Positions 35,237 to 45,417 are shown, counted from the first letter of the stretch. The stretch: 64,000 bases of DNA from Neptunicoccus cionae (GCF_014643735.1 NZ_BMKA01000002.1:434001-498000); one strand, 5' to 3'. The notes: generated from the sequence alone by a model not told the origin. Translations and numbers: made by a program.

Positions 35237-36577
35237 ATGTCCGGCCACGGCGACCCAATTCCGATGACATCCCGCAAATCCGGTCCGCTGCGCGGCACGG
35301 CTGTTATTCCGGGCGACAAATCCGTGTCCCACCGGTCGTTTATCCTCGGGGCGCTGTCTGTGGGGGAGACAAAAATCACCGGTTTGCTGGAAGGTCAGGA
35401 CGTGCTCGACACTGGCAAGGCGATGGCGGCTTTTGGGGCGGAAATAACACGCACGGGCGATCAGGCATGGTCTGTGCATGGTGTTGGTGTGGGCGGGTTT
35501 GCCGAACCTGACGATGTCATCGACTGCGGCAATGCCGGCACAGGGGTGCGTCTGATTATGGGCGCAATGGCCACCACTCCGATCAACGCCACCTTTACTG
35601 GTGATGCCAGCCTGCGGTCCCGTCCCATGGGGCGGATCACCGAACCGCTGTCGCTGTTCGGGGCGCAGGCTGTCGGGCGGCAAAACGGCTTTCTACCGCT
35701 GACGATGGTAGGCGCGAAAAATCCGGTTCCGGTGCGCTATACCAGCCCCCATGCTTCGGCGCAGATCAAATCAGCGGTTCTGCTGGCTGGTCTCAACACA
35801 CCTGGTGAAACGGTGCTGATTGAAAAAGAAGCCACTCGCGACCATTCCGAACGGATGCTGCGCGGCTTTGGCGCACAGATTGAGACGGTGAAAACGGATG
35901 AAGGGTACGAAATCACCCTCCAAGGCCAGCCTGAACTAAAGGCCCAGACAATAGCGGTGCCCCGCGATCCGAGCTCTGCTGCCTTTCCAGTCTGTGCGGC
36001 ACTGATCGTCGAAGGCTCTGAAGTCCTGTTGCCCAACATCGGATTGAACCCGACACGCGCAGGATTGCTCGACACGCTGGTGGAAATGGGCGCGGATATC
36101 GCCTTTGAAAACCGCCGCGAAGAAGGTGGAGAGCCTGTGGCCGATCTGCGGGTCAAAGCCTCCAGCCTGACAGGTATCGAAGTCCCCCCTGCCCGCGCGC
36201 CCAGCATGATTGACGAATACCCGGTCCTGTCCGTCGTTGCCGCCTTTGCCAAAGGCAAGACTGTGATGCGCGGCATTGCCGAGTTGCGGGTCAAGGAATG
36301 TGACCGCATCGACGCGATGGCCCGAGGTCTGGAAGCGATGGGTGTCACCGTCGAGGAAGGCCCCGACTATATGATCGTCCACGGCATGGAAGGTGAGGTT
36401 CCGGGCGGCGGCACCGCAAAGACGTTTCTGGATCACCGGATCGCCATGTCGTTCCTGTGCTTAGGACTGGCCAGCGCCAAACCCGCCCATGTGGATGATG
36501 GCGGCGCGATTGCCACCAGTTTTCCGATTTTTGAAGACTTGATGAACGGTCTCGGGGCGGCGATTTCGCGCGACTGA
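35237..36577 (+). CDS. aroA: 3-phosphoshikimate 1-carboxyvinyltransferase (EPSP synthase, class II-like)
   Basis: 446 residues. AroA condenses shikimate-3-phosphate and PEP on the route to aromatic amino acids. The N-terminal part ([22 protein letters not shown], then [12 protein letters not shown]) and the C-terminal part ([15 protein letters not shown]) resemble class II enzymes of the Agrobacterium CP4 type. At the PEP-site glycine, where CP4 has Ala, this protein has Gly ([10 protein letters not shown]). The ATG at 35237 follows AAAGGTG; upstream GTG codons are in frame but less likely. It is followed by cmk. Confidence 0.94.
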   Translation: MSGHGDPIPMTSRKSGPLRGTAVIPGDKSVSHRSFILGALSVGETKITGLLEGQDVLDTGKAMAAFGAEITRTGDQAWSVHGVGVGGFAEPDDVIDCGNAGTGVRLIMGAMATTPINATFTGDASLRSRPMGRITEPLSLFGAQAVGRQNGFLPLTMVGAKNPVPVRYTSPHASAQIKSAVLLAGLNTPGETVLIEKEATRDHSERMLRGFGAQIETVKTDEGYEITLQGQPELKAQTIAVPRDPSSAAFPVCAALIVEGSEVLLPNIGLNPTRAGLLDTLVEMGADIAFENRREEGGEPVADLRVKASSLTGIEVPPARAPSMIDEYPVLSVVAAFAKGKTVMRGIAELRVKECDRIDAMARGLEAMGVTVEEGPDYMIVHGMEGEVPGGGTAKTFLDHRIAMSFLCLGLASAKPAHVDDGGAIATSFPIFEDLMNGLGAAISRD

Positions 36578-36647
36578 ACCGCTGAAACCCCATCGCGGCT
36601 TGCTAAACGGGGGCTGCGTGATCTACTCAGGTAGAAAAGGATGCGAC

Positions 36648-37274
36648 ATGAGCTTTATCGTGGCAATCGACGGCCCCGCTGCTGCGGGTAAAGGAACGGT
36701 CTCCAAGGCTGTGGCGGCCCATTTCGGCTTTGCGCATCTGGACACAGGGTTGTTGTACCGCGTTGTCGGGCGCGCCGCGCTGGCCAGCATCGGACCTTCC
36801 CTTGACCCTGAACGGGTGATCGAGCTGTCAACCGAAGTAAAGCCCGAAGATCTGGAGCGTACTGATCTGCGCACCGCTGCCGTGGCCCAAGCCGCAAGCA
36901 AAGTGGCAGCGATCCCTGAAGTGCGGGCAAATCTTGTGACGTTCCAGCGCGAGTTCGCAAACCGCAGTGGCGGCGCGGTTTTGGACGGGCGGGACATCGG
37001 CACAGTGATTTGCCCGGATGCCGATGTTAAACTGTTCGTCACTGCCAGCACCGAACGCCGTGCCGAACGTCGCTTCAAGGAACTGGAGGAACGGGGCGAA
37101 GATACCAGCTATGAAGGCGTTCTGGCCGATGTGATTGCGCGGGACAAGCGCGACAGCGAACGAGAATCAGCCCCCCTGATTGCCCCCGAAGATGCCCATC
37201 TGCTGGACACCTCTGACATGAGCATCGCGCAAGCCGTGGCTGAAGCCATCGCCATTATCGACGCCAAGCGCTGA
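36648..37274 (+). CDS. cmk: Cytidylate kinase
   Basis: 208 residues. Cmk phosphorylates CMP and dCMP. The P-loop [15 protein letters not shown] is at residues 8-22, [15 protein letters not shown] carries the nucleotide-monophosphate site, and [14 protein letters not shown] and [13 protein letters not shown] complete the family motifs. The ATG at 36648 has AAGGA eight bases ahead. It would normally be directly followed by rpsA, but two minus-strand genes of 1.6 kb converge on it here. Confidence 0.95.
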   Translation: MSFIVAIDGPAAAGKGTVSKAVAAHFGFAHLDTGLLYRVVGRAALASIGPSLDPERVIELSTEVKPEDLERTDLRTAAVAQAASKVAAIPEVRANLVTFQREFANRSGGAVLDGRDIGTVICPDADVKLFVTASTERRAERRFKELEERGEDTSYEGVLADVIARDKRDSERESAPLIAPEDAHLLDTSDMSIAQAVAEAIAIIDAKR

Positions 37275-37295
37275 ACCAGCGGCCTAACACGCCCG

Positions 37296-37820
37296 TTACT
37301 GGCAGTCGTTCTGCGCCCAAGCCTTAAGGTGCAGCTTTAATGCCCCGCCATAAGGATGCTGCTTCTTCAAAGCCTGCTGCGCGGTCTCTGGTAGATAGCG
37401 TTTGGCCTGATCGCAAAGATCAGCCCGCTGCCACTGGTGGCAGGTGGAGCAGGTCTTTCCTTTCCACAATTGTTCCGGCAAACCCTCAATTGGCGGGAAC
37501 AGGGGCGAGCCTTCGATAAGCTGCTCCAACGTCAGCCCCTCTACGTCTGCGCCGCCCGACGCCAGCGGTGTGGAATACACCACAGGCGCCGCGGGTTCCG
37601 CAACGTCTTGCGGTTCGCTCGGTTCCGGCTCGGCCCCTTCGGTTTGCTCGACTTCCGGCTGTTGTGCGGGGGTATCACCACCCACGATCTCTAGCGCGGC
37701 AAGTTTCTGCCCAGCCTTATCAGGTGCGGATTTCAGGGCCGGTTCGACCGATAGGGCCGCAAAAACAGCACCGGATGACAAACACAGTCCCAGCGCCAAA
37801 ACAAAACGGGTTATTCTCAT
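37296..37820 (-). CDS. Secreted protein with one CxxCH haem-c motif, function unknown
   Basis: 174 residues: a signal peptide (about 1-21), a long low-complexity region rich in Glu, Pro, Ala and Gln (about 45-85), and a C-terminal region with CSTCH at 124-128. No methionine follows the motif, so if haem is bound the second axial ligand could be H155 or H164; C136 and C173 could form a disulfide. The start overlaps the end of the YceI-OmpA gene by four bases (ATGA), so both are made together. It is not a usual cytochrome c class; I do not recognise it. Confidence 0.78.
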   Translation of the reverse strand: MRITRFVLALGLCLSSGAVFAALSVEPALKSAPDKAGQKLAALEIVGGDTPAQQPEVEQTEGAEPEPSEPQDVAEPAAPVVYSTPLASGGADVEGLTLEQLIEGSPLFPPIEGLPEQLWKGKTCSTCHQWQRADLCDQAKRYLPETAQQALKKQHPYGGALKLHLKAWAQNDCQ

Positions 37821-38911
37821 TCAGTCGTACCTTTGATCACACGAAATTCGATCCGGCGGTTTTTCCAACGGCCTTTGGATGTGGAGTTATCCGCTTTAGG
37901 CTGGCTCTCGCCATAGCCCGCACTTGTCAGATTGGACTCGGGCACACCTTTGCCCACCAGATTGCGCAGGACCGATGCTGCGCGCCGTTCCGACAAACGC
38001 ATGTTTGTCGCGTCCGAACCAACGCTATCGGTATGACCGCCGACTTCCACCACCATGTCGGGGCAGCGTTTTACGATGTCTGCAATACTGATCAGGAACG
38101 GTTCGCTCTTACCGTCAAGCCGTGCTGAACCGGATTTAAAATAGGTGTTGTTAGAGCGGGACAGGATTTCAAACCGCCCAATACAGGCCTCGGCCGAAAA
38201 ATTTCCCGCCGGCTCCAATGCAACCTGCGCAGGTGCTGCGGGTTCAGCCTCGCTCTGTGGCACGGCGGCGGGCGCGGTGCTGCCCTGAGGCTCGTTTCTG
38301 GCAAAGATGAAATCGAAAGTCACTGTGGCTGATGGAATGATCTCTACATTCGCCGCCTCTTCCAGTTTTTCCACGCCCCCCATCAGATTGAAATCCGCAG
38401 CGGCCACGGAAATCGGCGTCTTGGTCGCCACCGACACCAGATCATCGCTGATCAGCGTGACCACCACATCCGCTGTCGCCGATTGCTGCACCCCGTGCAG
38501 ATCAAGCGTATAGGGCAGCGCCACAGTTTTACGCCGGACCGTTGCCAGATCGGCCAGTTCCGCAGGATCAAGCTGCGCCGTGATCACTGCTTCGGGGAAT
38601 TGGAAGCTTTCAAAGAAAAGGAACCGCATCCGCACATTGCGCAGGTCGATTTTGGTATCCACACTTTCCAGCATGACTGTCACGGTCGCGGCACCATCCT
38701 GTGCGACACTGCCCGAAAACGTCGCGAAACTGCTGCTTTCCACTTTGGTCTGGTTCTTCACCGATTGGAAATTCAACGAGGACTGTTCGTTTCTCAAAGT
38801 CCAACCGCTGGCGAAAGGGTCGTTCTGCCCCTGCGCCGGAAGAACCGCGCCGCATAAAACGGCGGCTGCTATGACTGATCGTATTGTATTGCGGAATAAA
38901 GAGATGCCCAT
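37817..38911 (-). CDS. YceI-like domain fused to an OmpA peptidoglycan-binding domain
   Basis: 364 residues with a signal peptide (cleavage near AQGQ, residue 28). Residues about 35-200 have the pattern of a YceI lipocalin-like beta-barrel, which binds isoprenoid or amide lipids (SSLNFQSVKNQTKVESSSF, RFLFFESFQFPEA, LPYTLDLHGVQQS). A Pro/Ala-rich linker follows and then an OmpA domain (HTDSVGSDATNMRLSERRA to KNRRIEFRV). It should carry a lipid-binding cup fixed to the wall in the periplasm. It is coupled to the downstream CxxCH gene. This fusion is uncommon to my knowledge. Confidence 0.82.
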   Translation of the reverse strand: MGISLFRNTIRSVIAAAVLCGAVLPAQGQNDPFASGWTLRNEQSSLNFQSVKNQTKVESSSFATFSGSVAQDGAATVTVMLESVDTKIDLRNVRMRFLFFESFQFPEAVITAQLDPAELADLATVRRKTVALPYTLDLHGVQQSATADVVVTLISDDLVSVATKTPISVAAADFNLMGGVEKLEEAANVEIIPSATVTFDFIFARNEPQGSTAPAAVPQSEAEPAAPAQVALEPAGNFSAEACIGRFEILSRSNNTYFKSGSARLDGKSEPFLISIADIVKRCPDMVVEVGGHTDSVGSDATNMRLSERRAASVLRNLVGKGVPESNLTSAGYGESQPKADNSTSKGRWKNRRIEFRVIKGTTE

Positions 38912-39313
38912 GGCGAAACCCTTACGAATTTGACTAAATTTGATACGAATTGAGTATTACTTACATAAATCCTACGTCAGATTGCGTTTTAACACAACGA
39001 TTTGAATGATTCAGACCGGTCATTGCGGATCAGTCCGCACCCTGCCTCATCCCCCCGACCACCCCCGCAAACCCTGTTCTATAAGGGCGTTAGGCCGCTT
39101 TCCCCTTGTAGAGCGCGTGAATCTGATCTATAGCGCGGGCAATCACGACAAGTGGTGGCGGGTACAACGCCGACGGGAAGAGCAGGGCTGGACAAACTCC
39201 GGCCCTTTGTGTGTTTGAGCAATTTCCGTTTCGCTGAACGTGAGAAACGAAACCCAAAGACCCGTGGGACCAACCGCGCGGCCAGTAAAAACGACGAAAA
39301 AGGAAACGTATAT
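38912..39313. other. 402-base divergent promoter region and rpsA leader
   Basis: The left third is AT-rich (about 38930-39000) and likely holds the promoters of the YceI-OmpA pair on the minus strand. The right part is the rpsA leader. It contains an 8-bp stem AGGGCTGG (39184-39191) with CCGGCCCT (39199-39206), including one G-U pair, followed by TTTGTGTGTTTG, which resembles an attenuator some 95 bases before the rpsA ATG. No reading frame that looks real is present. Confidence 0.45.
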
Positions 39314-40996
39314 ATGAGCGCTAACGCGACAATGGAAGACTTTGAAGCCCTCTTGGCTGAGAGCTTTGAAATTGACACACCGGATGAAGGTTCGGTTGTC
39401 AAAGGGACTGTTCTGGCAATTGAAGCCGGTCAGGCCATCATCGACATCGGCTACAAAATGGAAGGCCGTGTTGATCTTAAAGAATTTGCAGCTCCGGGCC
39501 AGGCGCCTGAAATCGAAGTTGGCGACAGCGTAGAGGTTTACCTCGAGCGCGTTGAAAACGCCCGCGGCGAAGCTGTTATCTCTCGTGACAAAGCCCGTCG
39601 CGAAGAAGCATGGGACCGTCTGGAAAAAGCCTACGAAGCAGAAGAGCGTGTTGAAGGCGCAATCTTCGGTCGCGTCAAAGGCGGTTTCACAGTGGATCTG
39701 GGCGGCGCTGTTGCGTTCCTGCCAGGCTCCCAAGTGGACGTACGCCCCGTACGCGATGCCGGCCCTCTGATGGGTATGGCGCAGCCGTTCCAAATCCTGA
39801 AAATGGACCGTCGTCGTGGCAACATCGTTGTGTCCCGTCGTGCCATTCTCGAAGAGTCCCGTGCTGAACAGCGTGCGGAAATCGTTGGCAACCTGTCTGA
39901 AGGCGAAACCGTTGACGGTGTCGTTAAGAACATCACCGAATACGGTGCGTTCGTTGATCTGGGCGGCGTAGACGGTCTGCTGCACGTCACAGACATGGCT
40001 TGGCGTCGTGTGAACCACCCGTCCGAGATCCTGACAATCGGCGAAACCATCAAGGTTCAGGTTATCAAGATCAACAAAGAGACACACCGTATCTCTTTGG
40101 GCATGAAGCAACTGCAAGACGATCCTTGGGGCGACGTGGAAGCACGCTACCCGCTGGAATCCGTACACAAGGGCCGCGTTACAAACATCACCGATTACGG
40201 TGCATTTGTAGAGCTGGAAGCCGGTGTCGAAGGTCTGGTTCACGTGTCCGAAATGTCTTGGACCAAGAAGAACGTACACCCAGGCAAAATCGTATCCACT
40301 TCGCAAGAAGTTGACGTGATGGTTCTGGAAATCGACAGCGTGAAACGTCGTGTCTCCCTTGGCCTGAAACAAACTCAGGGCAACCCGTGGGAGAACTTCG
40401 AAACTGCATTCCCAATCGGCACAGAAGTTGAAGGTGAAGTTAAGAACATCACTGAATTCGGTCTGTTTGTCGGTCTAGAAGGCGACATCGACGGCATGGT
40501 TCACCTGTCCGATCTGGATTGGGACCGTTCCGGCGAAGAAGCCATGGCTGACTACTCCAAAGGCGATATCGTCAAGGCTGTTGTCACTGACATCGACGCC
40601 GAAAAAGAGCGTATCTCCCTGTCGATCAAAGCCCTGGACGGCGATCCGTTCGCAGATGCAACAGCCGGCGTTAAGCGCGGTGCTGTAGTAACTGTAAACG
40701 TGACCTCCATCGAGGACGGTGGCATTGAAGTCGAATATGATGGCATGAAATCCTTCATCCGTCGTTCCGACCTGTCCCGCGATCGTGCGGAACAGCGCCC
40801 AGAGCGTTTCAGCGTTGGCGACAAGATCGATGCACGCGTCACCAACATCGACAAATCTTCCCGTCGCCTTGGTCTGTCGATCAAAGCACGTGAGATCGCA
40901 GAAGAGAAAGAAGCAGTACAACAGTACGGTTCTTCGGACTCCGGCGCGTCTCTCGGGGATATCCTCGGTGCGGCTCTGAAGGGCCAGGACGACTGA
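39314..40996 (+). CDS. rpsA: 30S ribosomal protein S1
   Basis: 560 residues with six S1 RNA-binding domains in a row; repeats such as VKNITEYGAFVDLGGVDGLLHVTDM and VTNITDYGAFVELEAGVEGLVHVSEM mark the third and fourth. S1 unwinds and docks mRNA on the ribosome. Codon use here is biased to U-rich and preferred codons compared with the GC-rich neighbours, as in highly expressed genes. The ATG at 39314 is preceded by AAAGGA. It is the first gene of a run with sppA and ihfB. Confidence 0.97.
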   Translation: MSANATMEDFEALLAESFEIDTPDEGSVVKGTVLAIEAGQAIIDIGYKMEGRVDLKEFAAPGQAPEIEVGDSVEVYLERVENARGEAVISRDKARREEAWDRLEKAYEAEERVEGAIFGRVKGGFTVDLGGAVAFLPGSQVDVRPVRDAGPLMGMAQPFQILKMDRRRGNIVVSRRAILEESRAEQRAEIVGNLSEGETVDGVVKNITEYGAFVDLGGVDGLLHVTDMAWRRVNHPSEILTIGETIKVQVIKINKETHRISLGMKQLQDDPWGDVEARYPLESVHKGRVTNITDYGAFVELEAGVEGLVHVSEMSWTKKNVHPGKIVSTSQEVDVMVLEIDSVKRRVSLGLKQTQGNPWENFETAFPIGTEVEGEVKNITEFGLFVGLEGDIDGMVHLSDLDWDRSGEEAMADYSKGDIVKAVVTDIDAEKERISLSIKALDGDPFADATAGVKRGAVVTVNVTSIEDGGIEVEYDGMKSFIRRSDLSRDRAEQRPERFSVGDKIDARVTNIDKSSRRLGLSIKAREIAEEKEAVQQYGSSDSGASLGDILGAALKGQDD

Positions 40997-41023
40997 TAAG
41001 AGAGTTTCGCGTTGGGAACTGAA

Positions 41024-41941
41024 ATGACTGGTTTTGAACGTGATTTCTATGAGGAGCGGCGCCGTAAGTGGCGCCGCTCTGCATTCTGGCGCGGTGTCCT
41101 TGCCACGCTTGGCCTGCTGGTGGCCCTGATCGTTTTGGCAACCTGGCTGTCTGGAACCCCCCGTTTTTCCGATCATATTGCCCATGTGGATTTGAGCGGC
41201 GTGATCTATGACGATCCGCTGATGGATGAAACCCTTCGCATGGTCGAAGAATCCGACAGCGTGAAGGCCCTGATCATCAGCATCAGCAGTCCGGGCGGCA
41301 CCACTGTCGGCTCCGAAGCGCTGTATGAACGCCTCCGCAAAATCGCCCAAACCAAACCGGTGGTTTCTGTGCTTGGCGAAGTGGCAGCCTCTGGAGGCTA
41401 TATCGCGGCACTTGGCACAGACCATATCATTGCACGCGGAAATACTGTCACCGGTTCAATCGGCGTCATCATGGAATACCCAGATGTGACTGATCTGATG
41501 TCCACCCTTGGCATAAATATGCAGACCATCCGCTCTAGCGAGCTGAAAGCGGATCTGACCCCCTATCGCAAAGCCAGCCCCGAAGGGCTTGCGGCGGAAC
41601 AACAGTTGATCGATGAAAGCTATCAGTGGTTTCGCGGACTGGTTGAAGAACGCCGCGAATTGACTGGTGCAGCGCTGGATCGGGTAGCAGACGGGCGGGT
41701 TTTCACCGGCCGTGTCGCCCTCGAACTGGGCTTGATCGACGCCATCGGTGGCTTTGACGAGGCAACAAAATACCTCGATTCGCTCGATTCGCTTATAGCG
41801 GACCTTCCGGTTGATCCCTACACGCCAGACTATCAGGACAGTGGATTTTTCGCTCCGGTCGGGAAATTTCTCGCCAAAAACGGCATGTTAGGGCGATTTT
41901 CGGCCCAATCAGGCCCACGGCTCTATTCCATCGCAAAGTAA
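41024..41941 (+). CDS. sppA: Signal peptide peptidase SppA (S49)
   Basis: 305 residues with one N-terminal membrane helix (about 24-45). SppA cleaves remnant signal peptides in the membrane. The catalytic Ser is in [14 protein letters not shown] and the general-base Lys in [14 protein letters not shown]; the short form (one catalytic domain) forms octamers. A TTG four codons upstream of the ATG is a possible alternative. It lies between rpsA and ihfB, which are often adjacent in relatives. Confidence 0.9.
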   Translation: MTGFERDFYEERRRKWRRSAFWRGVLATLGLLVALIVLATWLSGTPRFSDHIAHVDLSGVIYDDPLMDETLRMVEESDSVKALIISISSPGGTTVGSEALYERLRKIAQTKPVVSVLGEVAASGGYIAALGTDHIIARGNTVTGSIGVIMEYPDVTDLMSTLGINMQTIRSSELKADLTPYRKASPEGLAAEQQLIDESYQWFRGLVEERRELTGAALDRVADGRVFTGRVALELGLIDAIGGFDEATKYLDSLDSLIADLPVDPYTPDYQDSGFFAPVGKFLAKNGMLGRFSAQSGPRLYSIAK

Positions 41942-42006
41942 TTTCTGTAAAGTCGTACCCAAGCAGAGCCAGAAAAAGGCCGCACTTTTTGGGAGGACTG
42001 AAGTCT

Positions 42007-42288
42007 ATGATACGTTCCGAATTAGTAGATAAAATTGCAGAAGCGAATCCGCACCTGTACCAGCGGGATGTGGAGCGCATAGTATCTACAGTGTTCAACG
42101 AAATCATTGAGGCGCTCGCCAATGGCGACCGTGTGGAGCTCCGGGGGTTCGGCGCTTTCTCTGTCAAGAAACGGGACGCACGGATCGGGCGCAATCCCCG
42201 CACGGGAGAATCCGTGCAGGTGGAAGAAAAGCACGTTCCCTTCTTCAAAACAGGCAAGCTGCTGCGCGACCGTCTGAACGACAGCTGA
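42007..42288 (+). CDS. ihfB: Integration host factor subunit beta
   Basis: 93 residues, HU/IHF fold. IHF bends DNA in replication, recombination and transcription. The beta-arm sequence [12 protein letters not shown] contains the Pro that inserts between base pairs, and [15 protein letters not shown] is the family core. The ATG at 42007 with [11 protein letters not shown] is the usual beta-subunit beginning; GGAGG lies upstream. It follows sppA by 65 bases. Confidence 0.96.
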   Translation: MIRSELVDKIAEANPHLYQRDVERIVSTVFNEIIEALANGDRVELRGFGAFSVKKRDARIGRNPRTGESVQVEEKHVPFFKTGKLLRDRLNDS

Positions 42289-42398
42289 TGCCTTTGGTCG
42301 CGGTGTGCGGCAAGTCTTCACAGGCTAAAAAGCATTAAAGTCAGGTTGCATTTATTCCTGTTGGGATTAGGTGTGTCCTATTGCAGGAGTTTTGCCAA

Positions 42399-42743
42399 AT
42401 GATGCGTTACATCCGTTACCTTTTCCTAGCCGTAATCGGCATTTGTCTGATTGTCGTCGCGCTGGCCAACCGCGCGCCTGTCACGTTGCGGGTGATGCCC
42501 GATGAACTGGCATCGGTCTTTCAACTGTCCGGCAGTGTGACACTGCCGCTGTTTCTGGTCATCTTTCTGGGCATTGTTGTTGGCCTGCTGATCGGCTTTG
42601 TCTGGGAATGGATGCGGGAATTCAAATACCGCAATGACCTGTCCAAAAAGGGCAAGGAATTGCACCGGTTGGAACGGGAGAACAAGGTTCTCAAGGCGAA
42701 ATCCGGTGAAGGCACCGACGATGTGCTTGCCCTGATTGAGTAA
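42399..42743 (+). CDS. LapA-domain membrane protein
   Basis: 114 residues. Two membrane helices (about 3-22 and 45-69) are followed by a coiled-coil-like tail rich in Lys, Glu and Leu. The layout is that of the LapA/YciS (DUF1049) family, in E. coli linked to lipopolysaccharide assembly control. The ATG at 42399 has AGGAG nine bases upstream. The next gene, trpF, begins only five bases after it. A partner LapB is not present in the window. Confidence 0.85.
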   Translation: MMRYIRYLFLAVIGICLIVVALANRAPVTLRVMPDELASVFQLSGSVTLPLFLVIFLGIVVGLLIGFVWEWMREFKYRNDLSKKGKELHRLERENKVLKAKSGEGTDDVLALIE

Positions 42744-42748
42744 TTTCC

Positions 42749-43381
42749 ATGCCAGTTAAAATTTGCGGGATTACCACACAAGGCTCGCTAGAGGCCGTTG
42801 TTGCGGCTAAAGCGGCCTATGTCGGGTTTGTGTTCTTCCCGAAATCTCCCCGAAATGTGGATATCGCAACTGCCCGTGAACTGGCGCTGTCTGTGCCGGA
42901 CGGGTTGTGCAAAGTCGCCCTGACGGTTAACGCCAGCGACGCCGAACTTGATGCGATCCTCGCAGAGGTTCCGATCGACATGCTGCAACTTCACGGCAAA
43001 GAAACGCCCGAGCGCGTGGCAGAAGTAAAGGCCCGCTACGGGCTGCCGGTGATGAAGGCAGTGGGGGTGGCGGATGCCGAAGATTTGCCCGCCCTGAACG
43101 CATACGCCCGTGTTGCCGATCAATTGCTGGTGGATGCAAAGCCCCCCAAGAACGCCGATCTGCCCGGTGGAAATGGTCTGTCCTTTGACTGGTCCCTGAT
43201 CGCGGGCCGCCGCTGGGCCGTGCCGTGGATGCTCGCCGGTGGGCTGACCCCCGAAAATGTCGCGCTCGCCATGCAGATGACAGGCGCGCGGCAGGTGGAT
43301 GTGTCCAGCGGTGTCGAAAGCGCGCCGGGCGTCAAAGACCCCGCAAAAATCACTGCCTTTTGTGCTGCTGCCGCAGGGTGA
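42749..43381 (+). CDS. trpF: Phosphoribosylanthranilate isomerase
   Basis: 210 residues, TIM barrel. The enzyme carries out the Amadori rearrangement in tryptophan synthesis. KICGITTQ at the N-terminus has the catalytic cysteine, [11 protein letters not shown] lies in the middle, and [15 protein letters not shown] with [15 protein letters not shown] is the C-terminal phosphate site with its acidic residue. It precedes trpB by 76 bases; trpA is not in this window. Confidence 0.95.
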   Translation: MPVKICGITTQGSLEAVVAAKAAYVGFVFFPKSPRNVDIATARELALSVPDGLCKVALTVNASDAELDAILAEVPIDMLQLHGKETPERVAEVKARYGLPVMKAVGVADAEDLPALNAYARVADQLLVDAKPPKNADLPGGNGLSFDWSLIAGRRWAVPWMLAGGLTPENVALAMQMTGARQVDVSSGVESAPGVKDPAKITAFCAAAAG

Positions 43382-43457
43382 ACCAAGGTTCCAAAGGGAA
43401 CGGGTTTACCTGAAGCGGGAGTCGGGCTAGATCACGTGCGACCCAAGGAGAACCCTG

Positions 43458-44690
43458 ATGAACGATTTGCTCAATTCCTTTATGTCCGGCCCTGACGAAA
43501 ATGGCCGGTTCGGTGATTTTGGCGGACGGTTTGTGTCTGAAACCCTGATGCCGCTGATCCTTGATCTGGAAGCCGAATACGAAAAAGCAAAGGTTGATCC
43601 GGATTTCTGGGCAGAGATGGATCTCCTGTGGAAACACTATGTCGGCCGTCCCAGCCCGCTCTATTTCGCCAGCCGCATCACCGAAGAACTGGGCGGCGCG
43701 AAAGTCTATTTCAAACGGGACGAGCTGAACCACACTGGTGCCCATAAGATCAACAACGTGCTGGGTCAAATCCTGCTGGCGCGGCGCATGGGCAAAACGC
43801 GGATCATTGCGGAAACAGGTGCGGGGCAACACGGTGTGGCCACTGCCACCGTCTGCGCCAAGTTCGGTCTGAAATGTGTGGTTTATATGGGCGCCCATGA
43901 TGTAGAGCGTCAGGCCCCCAACGTATTCCGCATGAAGCTGCTCGGCGCCGAAGTGGTGCCTGTGACCTCCGGTCGTGGCACGCTGAAGGATGCGATGAAC
44001 GATGCTCTGCGCGACTGGGTGACCTATGTGGATGAAACCTTCTACTGCATCGGCACCGTGGCTGGCCCGCACCCTTATCCTGCAATGGTGCGTGACTTCC
44101 AAAGCATCATCGGCAAGGAAGTGCGCGAACAACTGGCAGAGCATGAAGGCGAAGGCGCGTTGCCTGACAGCGTGATTGCGGCCATCGGCGGCGGTTCCAA
44201 TGCGATGGGCCTGTTCTTTCCGTTTCTGGACGATAAATCCGTGCGCATCATCGGTGTCGAGGCCGGTGGTAAAGGCGTGAATGACGATATGGAGCACTGC
44301 GCTTCGCTGCTGGGCGGCAAACCCGGCGTGCTGCACGGCAACCGCACCTATCTGTTGCAGGACGAGGCAGGCCAGATCCTTGAAGGCTACTCTATTTCTG
44401 CCGGTCTCGACTATCCGGGGATCGGGCCAGAGCACAGCTGGCTGCATGACACGGGCCGCGCCGAATACGTCAGCGTGACCGATGCCGAAGCGCTGGAGGC
44501 GTTCCAGTTCTCTTGTCGTACTGAAGGTATCATTCCAGCACTCGAACCCTCTCATGCGCTGGCCCATGTGCGCAAGCTGGCCCCCACCCTTCCCAAAGAC
44601 CACATTATGGTCATGAACATGTGCGGTCGCGGCGACAAAGACATTTTCACCGTCGCCCGTCATCTTGGCTGGGATATGGACAGCGAATAA
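43458..44690 (+). CDS. trpB: Tryptophan synthase beta chain
   Basis: 410 residues. TrpB condenses indole with serine using PLP. K97 in [16 protein letters not shown] is the PLP lysine; other family motifs are [29 protein letters not shown] and CGRGDKD. The beginning [26 protein letters not shown] is typical. A hairpin follows after the stop, and trpA is missing downstream, so trp genes are at least partly separated in this genome. Confidence 0.96.
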   Translation: MNDLLNSFMSGPDENGRFGDFGGRFVSETLMPLILDLEAEYEKAKVDPDFWAEMDLLWKHYVGRPSPLYFASRITEELGGAKVYFKRDELNHTGAHKINNVLGQILLARRMGKTRIIAETGAGQHGVATATVCAKFGLKCVVYMGAHDVERQAPNVFRMKLLGAEVVPVTSGRGTLKDAMNDALRDWVTYVDETFYCIGTVAGPHPYPAMVRDFQSIIGKEVREQLAEHEGEGALPDSVIAAIGGGSNAMGLFFPFLDDKSVRIIGVEAGGKGVNDDMEHCASLLGGKPGVLHGNRTYLLQDEAGQILEGYSISAGLDYPGIGPEHSWLHDTGRAEYVSVTDAEALEAFQFSCRTEGIIPALEPSHALAHVRKLAPTLPKDHIMVMNMCGRGDKDIFTVARHLGWDMDSE

Positions 44691-44697
44691 ATCCGGC

Positions 44698-44722
44698 ACC
44701 TGCGGGGCGCGTCCCCGCAGGT
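44698..44722 (+). other. GC-rich hairpin after trpB
   Basis: ACCTGCGGGG and CCCCGCAGGT form a perfect 10-bp stem with loop CGCGT, eight bases after the trpB stop. No U-tract follows in either direction, so it is more likely an mRNA 3' stabiliser or a Rho-related structure than an intrinsic terminator. Confidence 0.5.
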
Positions 44723-44804
44723 CCATCCCATCGCGGCCTTGACCGCACTGATTTTACCCCCACATATTTATCACAACCGTTATTTTACGACCGGAGAGAT
44801 CACG

Positions 44805-45410
44805 ATGTCCCTGATGAAACTTTTGCAAAACGCCCACAACGGACAAGGCCTCTCGCAACTTGCTAATCAATTTGGAATGAACGAAGGGCAGGCCCAACAA
44901 CTGTCCGAACTGCTTGCCCCGACCATCGGTCAGGCCGCCAAAGAAAAAGCAGAAAGCGGCGGGATGCAGGAATTGCTGTCCTCGCTTCACGGTGAACAAC
45001 AACGCAGCTACTTTGAGGACGCTTCGCAGGCGGCCGCCCCCACAGGTCAGGCCCAAGGCATGGCCTTTCTGGAAACACTGATGGGCGGGCATCAAGCCCC
45101 CAAAGAGATCGCGTCAGAAGCTGCAAATCGCACCGGGATTGATCTGTCTACCGTGATGCAATTCCTGCCCGCGCTCGCCGCGATGCTACAGGGCGGGCTG
45201 CAGAAAGAGATGCCTGACAACACGATAGAGAACCTGATGGGCCGGTTTTCCGGCGCTGACAGCAGCGGCGGCATCATGGGGATGGTCGGCGGCTTTCTGG
45301 GCGGTGGCGCAGACAGCAATGCGCCCGATCTCGGCCAGTTGTCCCAGCTTCTGGATGCGGACGGGGATGGTTCCCCGATGAATGACATCCTTGGCAAATT
45401 CATGCGTTAA
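44805..45410 (+). CDS. DUF937 family protein
   Basis: 201 residues. The sequence (LLQNAHNGQGLSQLANQFGMNEGQAQQLSELLAPTIGQ, then Gly-rich repeats MGMVGGFLGGGADS and a C-terminal LLDADGDGSPMNDILGKFM) is that of DUF937/YidB-like proteins, which have helical bundles and no known catalytic function. The C-terminal DADGDGS may bind calcium. The ATG at 44805 has GGAG ten bases ahead. It is rich in Gln, Ala, Gly and Leu and has no signal peptide. Confidence 0.85.
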   Translation: MSLMKLLQNAHNGQGLSQLANQFGMNEGQAQQLSELLAPTIGQAAKEKAESGGMQELLSSLHGEQQRSYFEDASQAAAPTGQAQGMAFLETLMGGHQAPKEIASEAANRTGIDLSTVMQFLPALAAMLQGGLQKEMPDNTIENLMGRFSGADSSGGIMGMVGGFLGGGADSNAPDLGQLSQLLDADGDGSPMNDILGKFMR

Positions 45411-45417
45411 GACGCGG

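Noticed and set aside
39143-40372. A 409-codon minus-strand frame opposite rpsA
   Set aside because: The S1 repeats on the plus strand are unmistakable and repeat-derived antisense frames stay open by the same bias.
43350-44726. A 458-codon minus-strand frame opposite trpB
   Set aside because: trpB is certain; the opposite frame has no motif and arises from codon bias.
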